Positions 63,632-64,000 of a DNA stretch of 64,000 nucleotides are shown piece after piece (the first letter of the stretch is position 1; every line of letters starts with the position of its first letter). The position numbers and the translations under genes are program-made. The DNA is from Leifsonia sp. 466MF. Lineage in GTDB: Bacteria; Actinomycetota; Actinomycetes; Actinomycetales; Microbacteriaceae. Location: contig NZ_LT629696.1 in the NCBI RefSeq assembly GCF_900100265.1, positions 1,054,001-1,118,000 of the forward strand, written 5' to 3'. Under the pieces are notes generated by a model. The model was not told where the DNA came from. It ran no database searches and saw nothing but the letters and a program-made list of their open reading frames with translations.

Positions 63632-64000
63632 ATGAGCGGCGATGGCTTGATTCCCTTTAGGCCGCCACGACGCCCCCGGGATCGTGACGCCAGTCGAAAG
63701 CGGGCAAATACCATCGTCGTCGTCGCCGCCGCGCTTATTGCTTTGCTGATCGTCGCCCTCGGTGTTCCCGTGTCGATCGCCACCGCTCGTGCGGCATTCA
63801 ATCCACCACCGCGACAACATAGCGTTGCTGCGGCTGCACCATCCAGTGAACCCACAACTCCGGTCGAGGAAGCTGAAACGGCAGCTGTTCCCAACGTTGT
63901 CGGGATGACTCGAGCCAATGCGCGCGCGCTGCTTCAGCGCAACGGGTTCGCCGTCGTCGACGGCAGCGTCCCCGGAGGCGAGGACGACGTCGTCATCGGG
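63632..64000 (+). CDS. PASTA-domain membrane protein, partial (5' end only)
   Basis: The ATG at 63632 opens 123 codons running to the window end. A basic, Arg/Pro-rich cytoplasmic part (about residues 1-27) is followed by one membrane segment (IVVVAAALIALLIVALGVPV) and a Pro/Thr/Glu-rich linker. A PASTA domain then starts with VPNVVGMTRANARALLQRNGFAVV. PASTA domains bind peptidoglycan fragments or muropeptides. No kinase domain precedes it. TAGAGT lies 12 nt before the ATG. Codon use is more AT-rich than upstream genes. Confidence 0.8.
   Translation, partial: MSGDGLIPFRPPRRPRDRDASRKRANTIVVVAAALIALLIVALGVPVSIATARAAFNPPPRQHSVAAAAPSSEPTTPVEEAETAAVPNVVGMTRANARALLQRNGFAVVDGSVPGGEDDVVIG

Overview
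The window is high-GC actinobacterial chromosome, most like a Microbacteriaceae such as Leifsonia. This rests on the very GC-rich third codon positions, frequent GTG and TTG starts, many starts placed 12-13 nt after a TANNNT hexamer (leaderless style), and gene order. The housekeeping backbone follows the M. tuberculosis Rv1002c-Rv1026 block (from memory): pmt, rsmI, metG, tatD, rsmA, ispE, then glmU, prs, rplY, pth, mfd, mazG, eno, an ftsB-like gene and a DUF501 gene. Accessory genes sit between backbone genes. No transposase, integrase, prophage or CRISPR array was seen.

Layout. 1-6944: pmt (runs off the left edge, minus strand), rsmI, and the coupled run metG-tatD-rsmA-ispE. 7130-22985: accessory block with a large LuxR/ATPase regulator, an ABC-F ATPase, a 1.03-kb Abi_2 (AbiF-like HEPN) defence cassette with a structured upstream RNA, an AidB-like acyl-CoA dehydrogenase, a secreted zinc metalloprotease with lectin-like domains, a two-domain teichoic-acid type transferase, a TetR-alcohol dehydrogenase pair and a MarR regulator. 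23053-25575: tRNA-Gln, glmU, prs. 25532-42669: a large block separating prs from rplY, with an MGT-type glycosyltransferase and TetR pair, gnd, and a hexuronate island (uxaC, lacI, sugar ABC importer, two TIM-barrel isomerases, a Gfo/Idh oxidoreductase, uxuB-like, manD, gntK), then a MarR-SRPBCC pair. 42899-49311: rplY, pth, a small membrane gene, an alpha/beta hydrolase, mfd. 49399-56000: nhaA, mazG, a UPF0303 gene and a complete siderophore ABC importer under an IdeR/DtxR-type iron box. 56443-64000: hisS, eno, a small membrane protein, an FtsB/DivIC-like protein, DUF501, a subtilase, NDH-2 and the start of a PASTA-domain membrane protein.

How it works together. The uxaC-uxuB-manD enzymes would take glucuronate through fructuronate and mannonate to 2-keto-3-deoxygluconate, under a LacI regulator whose probable operator lies in the divergent promoter. 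The kinase and aldolase for the last steps, and an ATPase for the importer, are not in the window. The siderophore importer should respond to iron.

The most notable region is 11923-12970. The Abi_2 gene and a C-run/G-run RNA element followed by a T-run sit precisely between two copies of an 18-bp direct repeat. That repeat carries the probable promoter of the downstream gene, so removing 1,030 bp would restore a compact divergent promoter. Several families of long intergenic palindromes, mostly at convergent gene ends, and a 43-bp direct repeat around one hairpin cluster are also worth study.
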